Notes under the pieces: generated by a model | Databases searched by the model: none | Told to the model about the DNA's origin: nothing | Seen by the model: only the letters and a program-made list of their open reading frames with translations | Made by a program: the position numbers and the translations under genes | Shown: positions 6,954-14,397 of the stretch, one piece after another | Layout of the letters: each line of letters starts with the position of its first letter | How positions within the stretch are numbered: the stretch's first letter is position 1 | Origin: Archaeoglobaceae archaeon | GTDB lineage: Archaea > Halobacteriota > Archaeoglobi > Archaeoglobales > JdFR-42 | NCBI GenBank assembly: GCA_015523685.1 | Contig: WAJW01000046.1 | Coordinates: forward strand, 1 to 17,468 | Direction of reading: 5' to 3' | Length of the DNA stretch: 17,468 nt

Positions 6954-7660
6954 AGATCTATTTTGTAGGGGCAGGTCCAGGGAACAGAGAACTGCTGACT
7001 CTCAAAGCCCATCAATTGCTCACCGAGGCTGATCTCATTATCTATCCCGGATCGCTGATCGAAGAAGAAATTCTGAATGAATACAGGGGCGAAAAGATCA
7101 ATTCGTATGGCCGATCTCTTGAAGAACTCGCTGAGATCATGATCAGGGCAGTCAGGGATGGGAAAAAAGTTGTGAGACTTCAGAGTGGAGATCCTTCAAT
7201 TTATGGAGCAATCAAAGAACAGATGGAAATCCTGGAAAAAGAGGGAATAGAGGTTGAAATCGTCCCCGGCGTGTCCTCTGTATTCGCTGCATCAGCAGAG
7301 TTGAAAACAGAGCTGACATTGCCCGGAGTGGCCCAGAGTGTTGTCCTTACAAGGCCTGAGGGGAGGACTCTCGACGAGGATGATATCGAAACGTTCTCAA
7401 AGACCAGATCCACACTCGTTATATTTCTTGGAGTCCACAAAATTGATGAGGTGGTGAAAAAGGTAAAGAGAGATCCTGAAACTCCCGTTGCAGTGGTCTA
7501 TCATGCCTCAAGAGAGAGCCAAAAGATCGTTACAGGAACTCTCAGAGACATATCCGATAAGGTTAAAAAAGCCGGAATAACAAAAACAGCCATCATAATT
7601 ATAGGAGATGTGCTGAAAGGGAATTACAGGAGGTCTGTCCTATACTCAGGCAGGCAGTGA
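6950..7660 (+). CDS. cbiF: Cobalt-precorrin-4 C11-methyltransferase
   Basis: The 236-residue class III methyltransferase opens with YFVGAGPGNRELLTLKA. It has IIYPGSL (30-36; usually YAGSL), RLQSGDPSIYGAIKEQM (76-92) and EIVPGVSSVFAA followed by ELTLPGVAQSVVLTRPEGRT, a block diagnostic for CbiF/CobM. It methylates C11, preparing the ring for the contraction steps. Its ATG overlaps the cbiL stop (ATGA) and its own TGA overlaps the GTG of cbiG. Confidence 0.95.
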   Translation: MKIYFVGAGPGNRELLTLKAHQLLTEADLIIYPGSLIEEEILNEYRGEKINSYGRSLEELAEIMIRAVRDGKKVVRLQSGDPSIYGAIKEQMEILEKEGIEVEIVPGVSSVFAASAELKTELTLPGVAQSVVLTRPEGRTLDEDDIETFSKTRSTLVIFLGVHKIDEVVKKVKRDPETPVAVVYHASRESQKIVTGTLRDISDKVKKAGITKTAIIIIGDVLKGNYRRSVLYSGRQ

Positions 7661-8346
7661 TCGTCTTCAGGGATGATATTGAAAAAGGAAGGAAGATAGC
7701 CGAGTTCATACAGGGAGATCTCCTTGTCTACAGTTCTGACGTATTCAGAAGGGCATTTGAATCCTATGACGTGATCATTGCCTTAATGTCAACAGGAATT
7801 GTTGTCAGAAAGATATGCGGTCTTCTCAGATCAAAATGGTCTGATCCTGCTGTGATCGCTGTAGACAGACGCCTGAAATATGCGATTCCTGTATCAGGTG
7901 GTCACCACGGGGGAAATGAAATAGCTCTGAAACTTGGTGAACTCGGAATCAAACCTGTGATAACCACATCTTTTGAGTGGAAGGACGGTGTGATTGTGGG
8001 AATAGGAGCGAGGAGAGGCGTAACAGAAAGAGAAGTGCTGGATGCAATATTCAGATCTCTTGAAATGTGCGGTCTTTCCATCAAAGATGTCAGAGGTTTT
8101 GCAACACTCAGTGTGAAGGAGAACGAGAAGGGCATCATAATGGCGGTGGACAGTCTGAAGCTCCCCCTGATGATTGCAGAACCCGATGACATAGACGGGG
8201 TGATGGTGAAAAGTGGGTCAGCTGCGTTGAAAAAGATAGGCGTGAAAGGGGTTGCAGAACCTTCAGCCCTTTTTTTCTCAAAAAAGAGGGAATTGATACT
8301 CCCAAAGACCGTTTTCGGGAGGGTGACAGTTGCAATCGCCAGGTAA
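7657..8346 (+). CDS. cbiG: Cobalt-precorrin-5A hydrolase
   Basis: CbiG opens the delta-lactone of cobalt-precorrin-5A and releases the two-carbon fragment as acetaldehyde. The N-terminal domain shows ALMSTGIVVRKICGLLRSK (42-60), DPAV (63-66) and SGGHHGGNEIA (80-90). The C-terminal domain begins VGIGARRGVTEREV (114-127) and ends with the usual small-residue segment. At 229 residues it lacks the middle linker domain of longer bacterial CbiG proteins. The start is a GTG whose last two bases plus A form the cbiF stop (GTGA). This frame has no ATG nearby. Confidence 0.92.
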   Translation: MIVFRDDIEKGRKIAEFIQGDLLVYSSDVFRRAFESYDVIIALMSTGIVVRKICGLLRSKWSDPAVIAVDRRLKYAIPVSGGHHGGNEIALKLGELGIKPVITTSFEWKDGVIVGIGARRGVTEREVLDAIFRSLEMCGLSIKDVRGFATLSVKENEKGIIMAVDSLKLPLMIAEPDDIDGVMVKSGSAALKKIGVKGVAEPSALFFSKKRELILPKTVFGRVTVAIAR

Positions 8347-9082
8347 GCTCTATGTAATCGGGACGGGCCCGGGAGGGATAGAGTACATGTCCCTTAGGGC
8401 AGTTGAAGCCATAAAAGATTCAGAATACATACTTGGTCACAGGACGTACATTCAGAGGGTCGAGGAACTTCTGGACGGAAAGAAGGTAATCCACAGCTCG
8501 ATGGGAAAGGAGGTTGAAAGAGTCAGAAAAGCCATTGAACTGGCAGAAAGTAGCAGGGTTTCTTTGCTCAGCGGTGGAGATCCCGGATTTTACGGAATGC
8601 TTCCCCTTGTAGCAGAGATAATTGCATCATACAATATCGAGATAGACTGGGAGGCTATTCCGGGCATATCAGCCGTAAACGCTGTCAATACCCTTCTCGG
8701 TAGCCCCATATCAGGGGACTGTGCCATAATTAGCCTGAGCGACCTGCTCATACCGTGGGAGGAGATAGAGGAAAAGCTGAGATTCGCCCTAAAAGGAGAT
8801 TTTCCAATTGCCATTTACAATCCCTCAAGCAGAACGCGAAAACCGAACCTTGAAAAAGCCATAGATGTTATTGAAGAACTCCGGGGAGATTGCTGGATCG
8901 GCGTGGTCAGAAATGCCATGAGACCGGGTCAATCTGTGAGGGTGTACAGGCTGAAAGAATTTAAAGGATTTCTGGATGAAATAGACATGAACACCACAAT
9001 TATCGTGGGAAACAGCAGAACGAATTTCAAAAACGGAATTCTTTACACACCAAGAGGATACGGGAGGAGATACAACATATGA
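8330..9082 (+). CDS. cbiH: Cobalt-factor III / precorrin-3B C17-methyltransferase (ring contraction)
   Basis: The 250-residue class III methyltransferase has LYVIGTGPGGIEYMSLRA (7-24), ILGHRTYI (34-41), SLLSGGDPGFYGM (78-90), AIPGISAVNA and YNPSSRTRK, the pattern of CbiH/CobJ. It methylates C17 and drives ring contraction. Translation must begin at a non-ATG codon: the TTG at 8330 has a strong GGAGGGTGA (8318-8326) at good spacing, and the first ATG near the start is out of frame. This gives a 17-base overlap with cbiG. It is a stand-alone CbiH without an extra C-terminal domain. Confidence 0.92.
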   Translation: MQSPGKLYVIGTGPGGIEYMSLRAVEAIKDSEYILGHRTYIQRVEELLDGKKVIHSSMGKEVERVRKAIELAESSRVSLLSGGDPGFYGMLPLVAEIIASYNIEIDWEAIPGISAVNAVNTLLGSPISGDCAIISLSDLLIPWEEIEEKLRFALKGDFPIAIYNPSSRTRKPNLEKAIDVIEELRGDCWIGVVRNAMRPGQSVRVYRLKEFKGFLDEIDMNTTIIVGNSRTNFKNGILYTPRGYGRRYNI

Positions 9083-9690
9083 AAGTCGATATGGGAGACT
9101 ATACGGAAGAAGCCAGGAAGATTGTGGAAAAAAGTTATTCCATCGTAAATAAATTCATTCCGGGAAACTCACCCGAGGACATGATCCTGAAGAGGGTTGT
9201 TATAGCAACCGGAGACCCCGAATTCAGGAATCTGATAGCCTTCAAAAATGATCCTGTCAGTGCTGGAATGAAGGCGATAAAAAAAGGATCGCCCATATTC
9301 ACTGATGTTGAGATGGTGAGAGCCGGAATTAACAAGAGAAAGCTTGAATCCCGGGTTGAGTGTGTATTGGAATATGCAGATAAAAATACAGAACTGACAA
9401 GAACCGCGTCGGGATTTTTCAATGTGGGTGAAAGTCTCGGAGATAGCATTGCTGTAATCGGAAATGCCCCATCCGCTGCTCTGGCTCTTTGTGAGATGAT
9501 TCAGAACGACATAAGACCTGCCCTGGTTATTGCAACACCCGTTGGATTCGTAAACGCTGAAGAATCAAAAGAGAGGATAAGAACGCTTGAAATTCCGTCC
9601 ATCACCTCCATCGGCACCCGGGGTGGCAGTACTGTAGCAGTAGCAATCATCAACGCAATCATTCAGCTCGTGAACCATGAAAATCACTGA
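9079..9690 (+). CDS. cbiC: Cobalt-precorrin-8 methylmutase homologue lacking the usual catalytic His
   Basis: CbiC moves the C11 methyl group to C12 to give cobyrinate. The 203-residue protein has the family blocks: TGDPEFRNLIAF, GSPIFTDVEMVRAGI, SIAVIGNAPSAALALCEM, PALVIATPVGFVNAEESKE and SIGTRGGSTVAVAIINAI. Odd: the segment that in CbiC/CobH reads RVxHA, with the catalytic histidine, reads RVVIATGD here. Ile42 (codon ATA) takes the His place. The only histidines in the protein are residues 200 and 203, in the tail that overlaps cbiD. Apart from this the fold motifs are intact and the reading frame is undamaged. It overlaps cbiH by ATGA. Confidence 0.9.
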   Translation: MKVDMGDYTEEARKIVEKSYSIVNKFIPGNSPEDMILKRVVIATGDPEFRNLIAFKNDPVSAGMKAIKKGSPIFTDVEMVRAGINKRKLESRVECVLEYADKNTELTRTASGFFNVGESLGDSIAVIGNAPSAALALCEMIQNDIRPALVIATPVGFVNAEESKERIRTLEIPSITSIGTRGGSTVAVAIINAIIQLVNHENH

Positions 9691-10708
9691 TCCAATTGAA
9701 GAATACACATATCCGGAAGAATGGATAGACAGATGTTCCTTCTCAAGAAAGGAGATCATGGATAGAATCTCATCAGGTCTTTTCATACTGACTCCCGAGG
9801 GCGATTTCCTGAGAAGGGGATTAACAACCGGAACAACAACCGCTGGAGCTGTTAAGGCAGGAATTCTATCCCTCTCAAATCCTGTAAGTGAGGTGGAGGT
9901 GGCAACTCCTGCAGGTATACATGTGAAGGTGAAGGTTAATGCCATAGAGGGTCTCGCCCGGGCCATTAAAGATTCAGGCGACCATGAATTTGATGTAACT
10001 GACGGTTGCGTGATTGAAGCCCGTGTTACAAGGGAGAAAGGCATCTTTTTTGGAGAGGGGGTGGGAAGATTCAGAAGGAAATACATTCATTACAACCCCG
10101 GATCCCCGTCCGTGAGTCCATCGGCAATGGACATGATCTCAAATGCCTTCAGAGAGGCCTGTGAGGAAACAGGATTTGATGGGGGTGTTGAGATAAGTGT
10201 AAGAAATGGAGCCAGGATCGCCAGAAAAACCTCAAACCCGAGACTGGGAATTGAAGGTGGAATATCCATTCTTGGATCGACGGGATTTGTTGAACCATGG
10301 TGTGAGAGGTTGATAAGGATGAAGGCCGAGCTGGTGAAGGGCATTGAAAAGCTGATTCTCGCAACAGGAAGGAAGGGATGGAGCTCAGGGAAAAAACTTT
10401 TCCCGGACTACACCGCCCTGGTGATAGGAACATATTTCGACAGAATTCTTCCTCACGCATCAGGAAGAATCAGAATCGTTTCCATGCCCTCCTTGATAAC
10501 CAAATGGGCTGTTGAAAGAAAGCGAGACAGGATACTCTGGAGAGATCCTGAAAGTTTCACCCGGAAAGATGCTTTCAGAATTTTAGAAAAAGCAAATAGA
10601 CTTGCAGATGGAGTTGTAGAGGGAGTTCACTTTATAGATCATCATGGGAGAGTGATGCTTTCATATGAAGGTAGTGGGAGTAGGGCCCGCTCCGGGTCAT
10701 CTTACTGA
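9677..10708 (+). CDS. cbiD: Cobalt-precorrin-5B C1-methyltransferase
   Basis: The 343-residue protein is CbiD. It has LRRGLTTGTTTAGAVKAG (45-62), KDSGDHEFDVTDG (98-110), a GEGVGRFRRK segment, the SPSAMDMI helix and the highly conserved NPRLGIEGGISILGSTG (187-203) followed by EPW. CbiD methylates C1 in the anaerobic pathway. About 44 residues precede the RRGxTTGT motif, longer than in many bacterial CbiD proteins. The ATG lies 14 bases inside cbiC. The last 14 or so residues are Ser/Gly/Arg-rich and overlap the start of cbiE, so they are probably not part of the fold. Confidence 0.95.
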   Translation: MKITDPIEEYTYPEEWIDRCSFSRKEIMDRISSGLFILTPEGDFLRRGLTTGTTTAGAVKAGILSLSNPVSEVEVATPAGIHVKVKVNAIEGLARAIKDSGDHEFDVTDGCVIEARVTREKGIFFGEGVGRFRRKYIHYNPGSPSVSPSAMDMISNAFREACEETGFDGGVEISVRNGARIARKTSNPRLGIEGGISILGSTGFVEPWCERLIRMKAELVKGIEKLILATGRKGWSSGKKLFPDYTALVIGTYFDRILPHASGRIRIVSMPSLITKWAVERKRDRILWRDPESFTRKDAFRILEKANRLADGVVEGVHFIDHHGRVMLSYEGSGSRARSGSSY

Positions 10709-11219
10709 AAGTGCCATCAGAGAGATAGAAAATGCCAGGATTGTCTACGGTAGCAGAAGAGCCCTGAAAATCGCAGAAAGGTACATCCGTGGAAAAAAGA
10801 TTGTACTGAAGACTTTTAAAGGTATAAAATTGGAAGGACACGGAGTTATTCTTTCAACGGGAGATCCCATGGTTTCGGGTCTGGGTCACATGGGAGACGA
10901 AATTATCCCCGGGATAAGCTCAGTCCAGCTTGTGTGTGCAAAACTCAAGGTGGATCTGTGTGAATGTGTGGTTATAGATGCCCATGGCAGAAAACTGAAT
11001 TCAGTGGAAGGAGATCTTAAAAAAACAATTGAGATGGGGAGGTATGCCATCATTCTGGGAGACGATAAATTTTCCATGAAAGAACTGGAAAACATGATCG
11101 GAGATAGATACTGCTGGATATGCGAGAACCTTGGATACAGAGACGAGAGAATTGTACACTGCAGAATCTCAGAATCTCCGGAGATCAAATCGTCCCTCGT
11201 GATAGTGGTGGTGAGATGA
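10665..11219 (+). CDS. cbiE: Cobalt-precorrin-7 C5-methyltransferase
   Basis: The 184-residue class III methyltransferase has a GVGPAPGHLTESA start (5-17), VILSTGDPMVSGLG (61-74) and IIPGISSVQLVCAKL (80-94), which are CbiE marks. It adds the C5 methyl group; CbiT handles C15. It is compact compared with about 200 residues in relatives. The start lies 44 bases inside cbiD, with GAGAGTGATG upstream in the cbiD tail as a likely ribosome binding site. It ends in an ATGA overlap with cbiX. Confidence 0.92.
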   Translation: MKVVGVGPAPGHLTESAIREIENARIVYGSRRALKIAERYIRGKKIVLKTFKGIKLEGHGVILSTGDPMVSGLGHMGDEIIPGISSVQLVCAKLKVDLCECVVIDAHGRKLNSVEGDLKKTIEMGRYAIILGDDKFSMKELENMIGDRYCWICENLGYRDERIVHCRISESPEIKSSLVIVVVR

Positions 11220-11560
11220 TGGAGGGGCTGTTACTCGTGGGACATGGGAGCAGGCTTCCCTACAACAGGGAGGTTCTGGAATTCCATGCTGAGAGGATCG
11301 AAAAGATGGAAGCCTTTGATGAGGTAAAGTTTGGTTTTCTGAATCAGGAGCCTTTTGCAGACAGTGTTCTCAATTCAATGAAATCCATCAGAGTTTACGT
11401 CGTCCCTGTTTTTATATCTCACGGAGTACACACAACAAAAGACCTTCCTGAGATGTTCAGCACCACAGAAAAGGAGATAATAATCTGTGACCCTCCCGGA
11501 ACGGACGAGGATTTCACACGTCTCATTCTGAAGATGGTCGAGAGGAAGAGGGGTCAGTGA
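11216..11560 (+). CDS. cbiX: Sirohydrochlorin cobaltochelatase, small type
   Basis: The 114-residue protein is the short archaeal CbiX, a homodimeric class II chelatase that inserts Co2+ into sirohydrochlorin. LLLVGHGSRLPYN carries metal-binding His10, and VVPVFISHGVHTTKDLPEM carries His69 and His72, matching the two-histidine metal site known from CbiX-S proteins. The frame is open further upstream to 11120, but that part lies inside cbiE. The ATG at 11216, in an ATGA overlap with the cbiE stop and directly before MEGLLLVGHG, is clearly the start; the next codon is also ATG. It is the last gene of the operon although it acts first on the tetrapyrrole. Confidence 0.93.
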   Translation: MMEGLLLVGHGSRLPYNREVLEFHAERIEKMEAFDEVKFGFLNQEPFADSVLNSMKSIRVYVVPVFISHGVHTTKDLPEMFSTTEKEIIICDPPGTDEDFTRLILKMVERKRGQ

Positions 11561-12072
11561 AACCCTTATCCGGTTTTCGAAAGGATGATCGTATTGAAGG
11601 TTCTAATGTTCAGTGAGGTATCTGGGAATTTGTGTTGGTGGGGGTTTGCGGTGCAGATTGCGAGAAATTGAAAAGAAGAACAGACAAACATCAGATTACA
11701 GGAACATCCTTCCTCAGCTCTACAGAGAGGGGATCCGGTCAAAGCTCCTGAGCCAGAAGGTCTGAATCCGGATCACGCCTCACATCTCTGGAGAGGTTAA
11801 TGGATTATGGAATTGTGGACTGAAAAGGCAGTGAAGTGGGGATTTAGAGTCAAAACGGGATGCAGATGATGTTTTTGAGTTTTCTGAAAAATTTGACGAG
11901 AGCCGATAACAGAAACTCTGACAAAGAAATACGGAAGGCATTAATAGATCTCCGGAATCAGGATGATACACGAGGATACATAATACGAGCTGAAAATTCT
12001 GTGGATGCCTTTTCCTTGAGCTCTGAAAAGATTTCTCCCTGACCATGAGATTAAAAATTGCCCTTTATGGTT
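11561..12072. other. Gene-poor stretch with broken short reading frames
   Basis: No intact gene here can be defended. Short plus-strand frames look coding-like but are interrupted. A GTG-start frame (11613-11765) ends in SDYRNILPQLYREGIRSK and a few more residues. A frame at 11835-11909 contains DADDVFEFSEKFDES. An overlapping 60-codon frame (11860-12042) contains NSDKEIRKALIDLRNQDD. The last two could be two halves of one gene separated by a frameshift near 11900. I do not recognise a family. The 60-codon frame could be a real small gene, but it has no evident ribosome binding site. Confidence 0.35.
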
Positions 12073-12383
12073 ATGAAGTTCAGGTTGTTTTTTATTGAAA
12101 AAAAGAGGATCTTGGACTACGAAATCTGACCGGAGGAATTGAGAAATCCAGGGGGCTGGTGGAAAGAGGCAGGCATTAATTTACCGGATTTCAGTTACAG
12201 AAACGAGATTGCATACACAAATGTCATAAGAGTAACCTGAGTTCATACACAGCTTGTTCTGAAATTGCAAAAGATTCAGATGAAATATACAGAGAGGCTG
12301 ATTGGCCTGATGAGGACTCCATACCATATTTTAATTCACTGCCATATACCTTTGACAGAGCACTTTTCGAATTTTACCCCTAA
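12073..12383 (+). pseudogene. Decayed gene of unknown family
   Basis: From the ATG at 12073 the frame reads MKFRLFFIEKKRILDYEI, then TGA (12127-12129). It continues in the same frame with PEELRNPGGWWKEAGINL and on to RNEIAYTNVIRVT before a second TGA (12238-12240). Protein-like sequence then resumes in another frame, including SDEIYREADWPDED and SIPYFNSLPYTFDRALFEFY, and ends at TAA 12381-12383. One nonsense change and one frameshift would explain this. The rejoined product would be about 100 residues. A competing open frame (12265-12534) reads through the same bases but looks less protein-like. I cannot name the family. Decay is inferred; recoding at TGA is a less likely alternative. Confidence 0.5.
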
Positions 12384-12467
12384 GAATCCATGTGAAAGGA
12401 GATTGTATGATGTTAAAAAGATTCATAATCGGGTATGTCTGTTTCATGACATAGGGCCAGAAAATAT

Positions 12468-12517
12468 GATAAATAACGGCAGAATAGATATTGCATGTTT
12501 ACATCCAGCCGGTGAGG
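12468..12517 (+). promoter_or_regulatory. Candidate promoter and ribosome binding site of the radical SAM gene
   Basis: A TATA-like GATAAATA (12468-12475) lies about 50-57 bases before the next gene, which would give a leader near 28 bases. GGTGAGG (12511-12517) is 7 bases before the ATG at 12525 and is a good ribosome binding site. The TATA element is inferred from position and composition only. Confidence 0.4.
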
Positions 12518-12524
12518 GATTCAA

Positions 12525-13415
12525 ATGGTGTTAAAAATTTATGCAAAGTCGATTCTTAACAGGCACAGGAGAAGAGATGAATGGTTTCTGGATGATTACT
12601 CGGTTAATCCATACTCGGGCTGTTCATTTAAATGCATATACTGTTACATCCGGGGGAGCAAATATGGAGGTGGTACGGATGGGAACCTGGGGATAAAGGT
12701 AAACGCTGTTGAAATTCTCGAAAAACAGCTGAGAAGAAGGGCAATGAAGAAGGAATACGGAATCATTGCTCTATCTACATCAACAGAACCCTATCAGAGA
12801 ATTGAAGAAAAATTGAAATTGACAAGAAAAATTCTGGAAGTAATCCTGAAGTACAGGTTTCCCGTTCACATCCTGACAAAATCCGATATGATTCTCAGAG
12901 ACCTTGACCTGCTGAAAGAGGTGGACGAGAAAGCTATTCTGCCAGATGACCTCCAGAACAGGCTGGAGCACGGGCTTATAATAAATTTTTCAATTTCAAC
13001 CCTTGATGAAAAACTGGCCAGAATTCTTGAGCCTGGAGCCCCTCAACCGGAAAAAAGACTTGAAACCATGAGTAAATGTGAGAAAAAAGGATTTTTAACG
13101 GGAATTTCCTATATCCCGTTACTCCCATACATCTCAGATTCCGAAGAAGAACTCGGCGTAATGGTAAAAACAGCAAAAGATTACGGAGCAAAATTTATTT
13201 TTGCCGGCGCACTGACCCTTTTCGGAGATAAGCAGGGCGATTGCAAAACTCTCTATTATGAATTTCTGAAAAAATATTATCCAGAACTGCTCTCCAGATA
13301 CAGGGCCCTCTACAGGATATTTCCTCAGCCAGCGAAGGAATACCAGGAGATCATTGAAAAAAGAGCGAGAGAGTTATGTGAAAGATACGATGTAAAATAC
13401 AAACTCATCACGTGA
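12525..13415 (+). CDS. Radical SAM protein, SPL-like (COG1533-type)
   Basis: The 296-residue protein carries the cluster motif NPYSGCSFKCIYCYIRG (Cys33, Cys37, Cys40; C-x3-C-x2-C), which binds a [4Fe-4S] cluster for S-adenosylmethionine cleavage. The NPYxGCxxxCxYCY context, the ALSTSTEPYQRIE segment and VHILTKSDMILRDLDLL are typical of the archaeal/bacterial relatives of spore photoproduct lyase (SplB, COG1533). The substrate of this branch is not established; true photoproduct repair should not be assumed. No extra cysteine-rich domain is seen at the C terminus. It appears to be a single-gene unit between the decayed region and argB. Confidence 0.85.
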   Translation: MVLKIYAKSILNRHRRRDEWFLDDYSVNPYSGCSFKCIYCYIRGSKYGGGTDGNLGIKVNAVEILEKQLRRRAMKKEYGIIALSTSTEPYQRIEEKLKLTRKILEVILKYRFPVHILTKSDMILRDLDLLKEVDEKAILPDDLQNRLEHGLIINFSISTLDEKLARILEPGAPQPEKRLETMSKCEKKGFLTGISYIPLLPYISDSEEELGVMVKTAKDYGAKFIFAGALTLFGDKQGDCKTLYYEFLKKYYPELLSRYRALYRIFPQPAKEYQEIIEKRARELCERYDVKYKLIT

Positions 13416-13431
13416 CAATTCTCCTGACTTA

Positions 13432-13459
13432 AAATCGGAACTCAACTCCGGTTTAAAAG
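13432..13459 (+). promoter_or_regulatory. Hairpin overlapping a TATA-like box before argB
   Basis: AAATCGGA (13432-13439) and TCCGGTTT (13447-13454) can pair as an 8-bp stem with one U-G wobble and a 7-base loop. The right arm runs into GTTTAAAAG (13451-13459), a reasonable TATA element for a start near 13481. The repeat could be a terminator for the radical SAM gene or an operator over the argB promoter; the sequence does not decide. A second AT-rich candidate, TATATCATAAATA, lies at 13465-13477 and would give a very short leader. Confidence 0.35.
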
Positions 13460-13509
13460 CATGGTATATCATAAATACTGGGAGTGAGTCAATCAAACTG
13501 GTGAGAGTT

Positions 13510-14397
13510 ATGGAGTCACTGGAATTCAGGGGCAAAGTGCTCATAGAGGCGCTTCCCTATATTCAGAAATTCCATGGAAACGTGATGGTGATAAAGCTCG
13601 GTGGACATGCCATGGTAAATGAGAAAGCTCTTGACAGCGTGGTGAAGGATATAATGCTCCTCCACTATGTGGGGATAAAGACGGTTGTTGTACATGGAGG
13701 CGGTCCTGAGATCTCTGAAAAAATGGAAAAGCTGGGAAAGAAACCTGAATTCATTGCCGGTTTGAGAATAACGGACAGTGAAACGATGGAGATAGTTGAG
13801 ATGGTGCTTGACGGAATAGTTAATTCGAAAATCGTTGCCACATTTACCAGACATGGGGGAAAGGCTGTGGGTTTATCTGGAAGAGACGGGATGATGATCC
13901 TCGCAAGGAAAAAGAGTCCAGAGAAGGTAATGATGAAAGGCGAAGAGATGCATGTTGATCTCGGGTATGTGGGAGAGGTTGAGAGGGTCAATCCTGAAGT
14001 TCTAAATCTTCTTCTGGACAGGGGATTCATTCCCGTCATCTCACCCATAGCCATCGACAGAAATGGAGCGAGACTCAACCTGAATGCCGATGCCGTTGCT
14101 GGAGACCTTTCTGTGGCCATCAGGGCAAGGAGACTCATCATGCTCACGGATGTTCCCGGATTACTGGATGATCCTTCAGATGAAAAATCACTCATTTCCA
14201 GAATCAGCGTCAATGAGCTTGAGAGACTTGTTGAGGAGGGAAGGATTTCAGGAGGAATGATTCCAAAGGTAAACGCATGTATTACCGCAATAAAAGGCGG
14301 TGTGGAGAGAGCCCATATAATAAACGGTTCGATGTCCCGCTCCATACTGCTGGAGCTGTTCACGGATAAGGGTGTTGGAACGATGGTGGAACCGTGA
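13510..14397 (+). CDS. argB: Acetylglutamate kinase
   Basis: The roughly 295-residue amino-acid kinase family protein would phosphorylate N-acetyl-L-glutamate in arginine/ornithine synthesis. It shows MVIKLGGHAM (the phosphate-binding Lys), VVVHGGGPEISEKM, FIAGLRITD, VGLSGRDG, NLNADAVAGDLS, IMLTDVPGLL and the C-terminal ISGGMIPKVNACITAI and INGSMSRSILLELFTDKGVGTM. Both the substrate motif and length are those of ArgB. A LysW-dependent role is less likely, as no LysW gene is visible. Start: GGTGAG (13500-13505) suits the ATG at 13510; the GTG at 13501 would add three residues and lie inside that site. Its TGA overlaps the next GTG start (GTGA). Confidence 0.93.
   Translation: MESLEFRGKVLIEALPYIQKFHGNVMVIKLGGHAMVNEKALDSVVKDIMLLHYVGIKTVVVHGGGPEISEKMEKLGKKPEFIAGLRITDSETMEIVEMVLDGIVNSKIVATFTRHGGKAVGLSGRDGMMILARKKSPEKVMMKGEEMHVDLGYVGEVERVNPEVLNLLLDRGFIPVISPIAIDRNGARLNLNADAVAGDLSVAIRARRLIMLTDVPGLLDDPSDEKSLISRISVNELERLVEEGRISGGMIPKVNACITAIKGGVERAHIINGSMSRSILLELFTDKGVGTMVEP

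Noticed and set aside
9565..10086. Minus-strand open frame of 173 codons opposite cbiC/cbiD
   Set aside because: It is antisense to two well-supported genes and its Ser/Pro/Thr-rich translation is typical of shadow frames.
11120..11215. N-terminal extension of cbiX to the upstream ATG at 11120
   Set aside because: The extra 32 residues are read from within cbiE in another frame, and small CbiX proteins begin just before the LLLVGHGS motif, as the ATG at 11216 provides.
12265..12534. 89-codon plus-strand open frame before the radical SAM gene
   Set aside because: Its His- and Cys-rich translation looks non-coding, and the alternative frame over 12243-12383 gives more natural protein sequence. 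It also has no ribosome binding site and runs into the radical SAM start.
13665..14363. Long minus-strand open frame (232 codons) opposite argB
   Set aside because: It is the antisense shadow of a clear argB; its translation is Ser/Pro/Ile-rich and low in charged residues, with no family motif.
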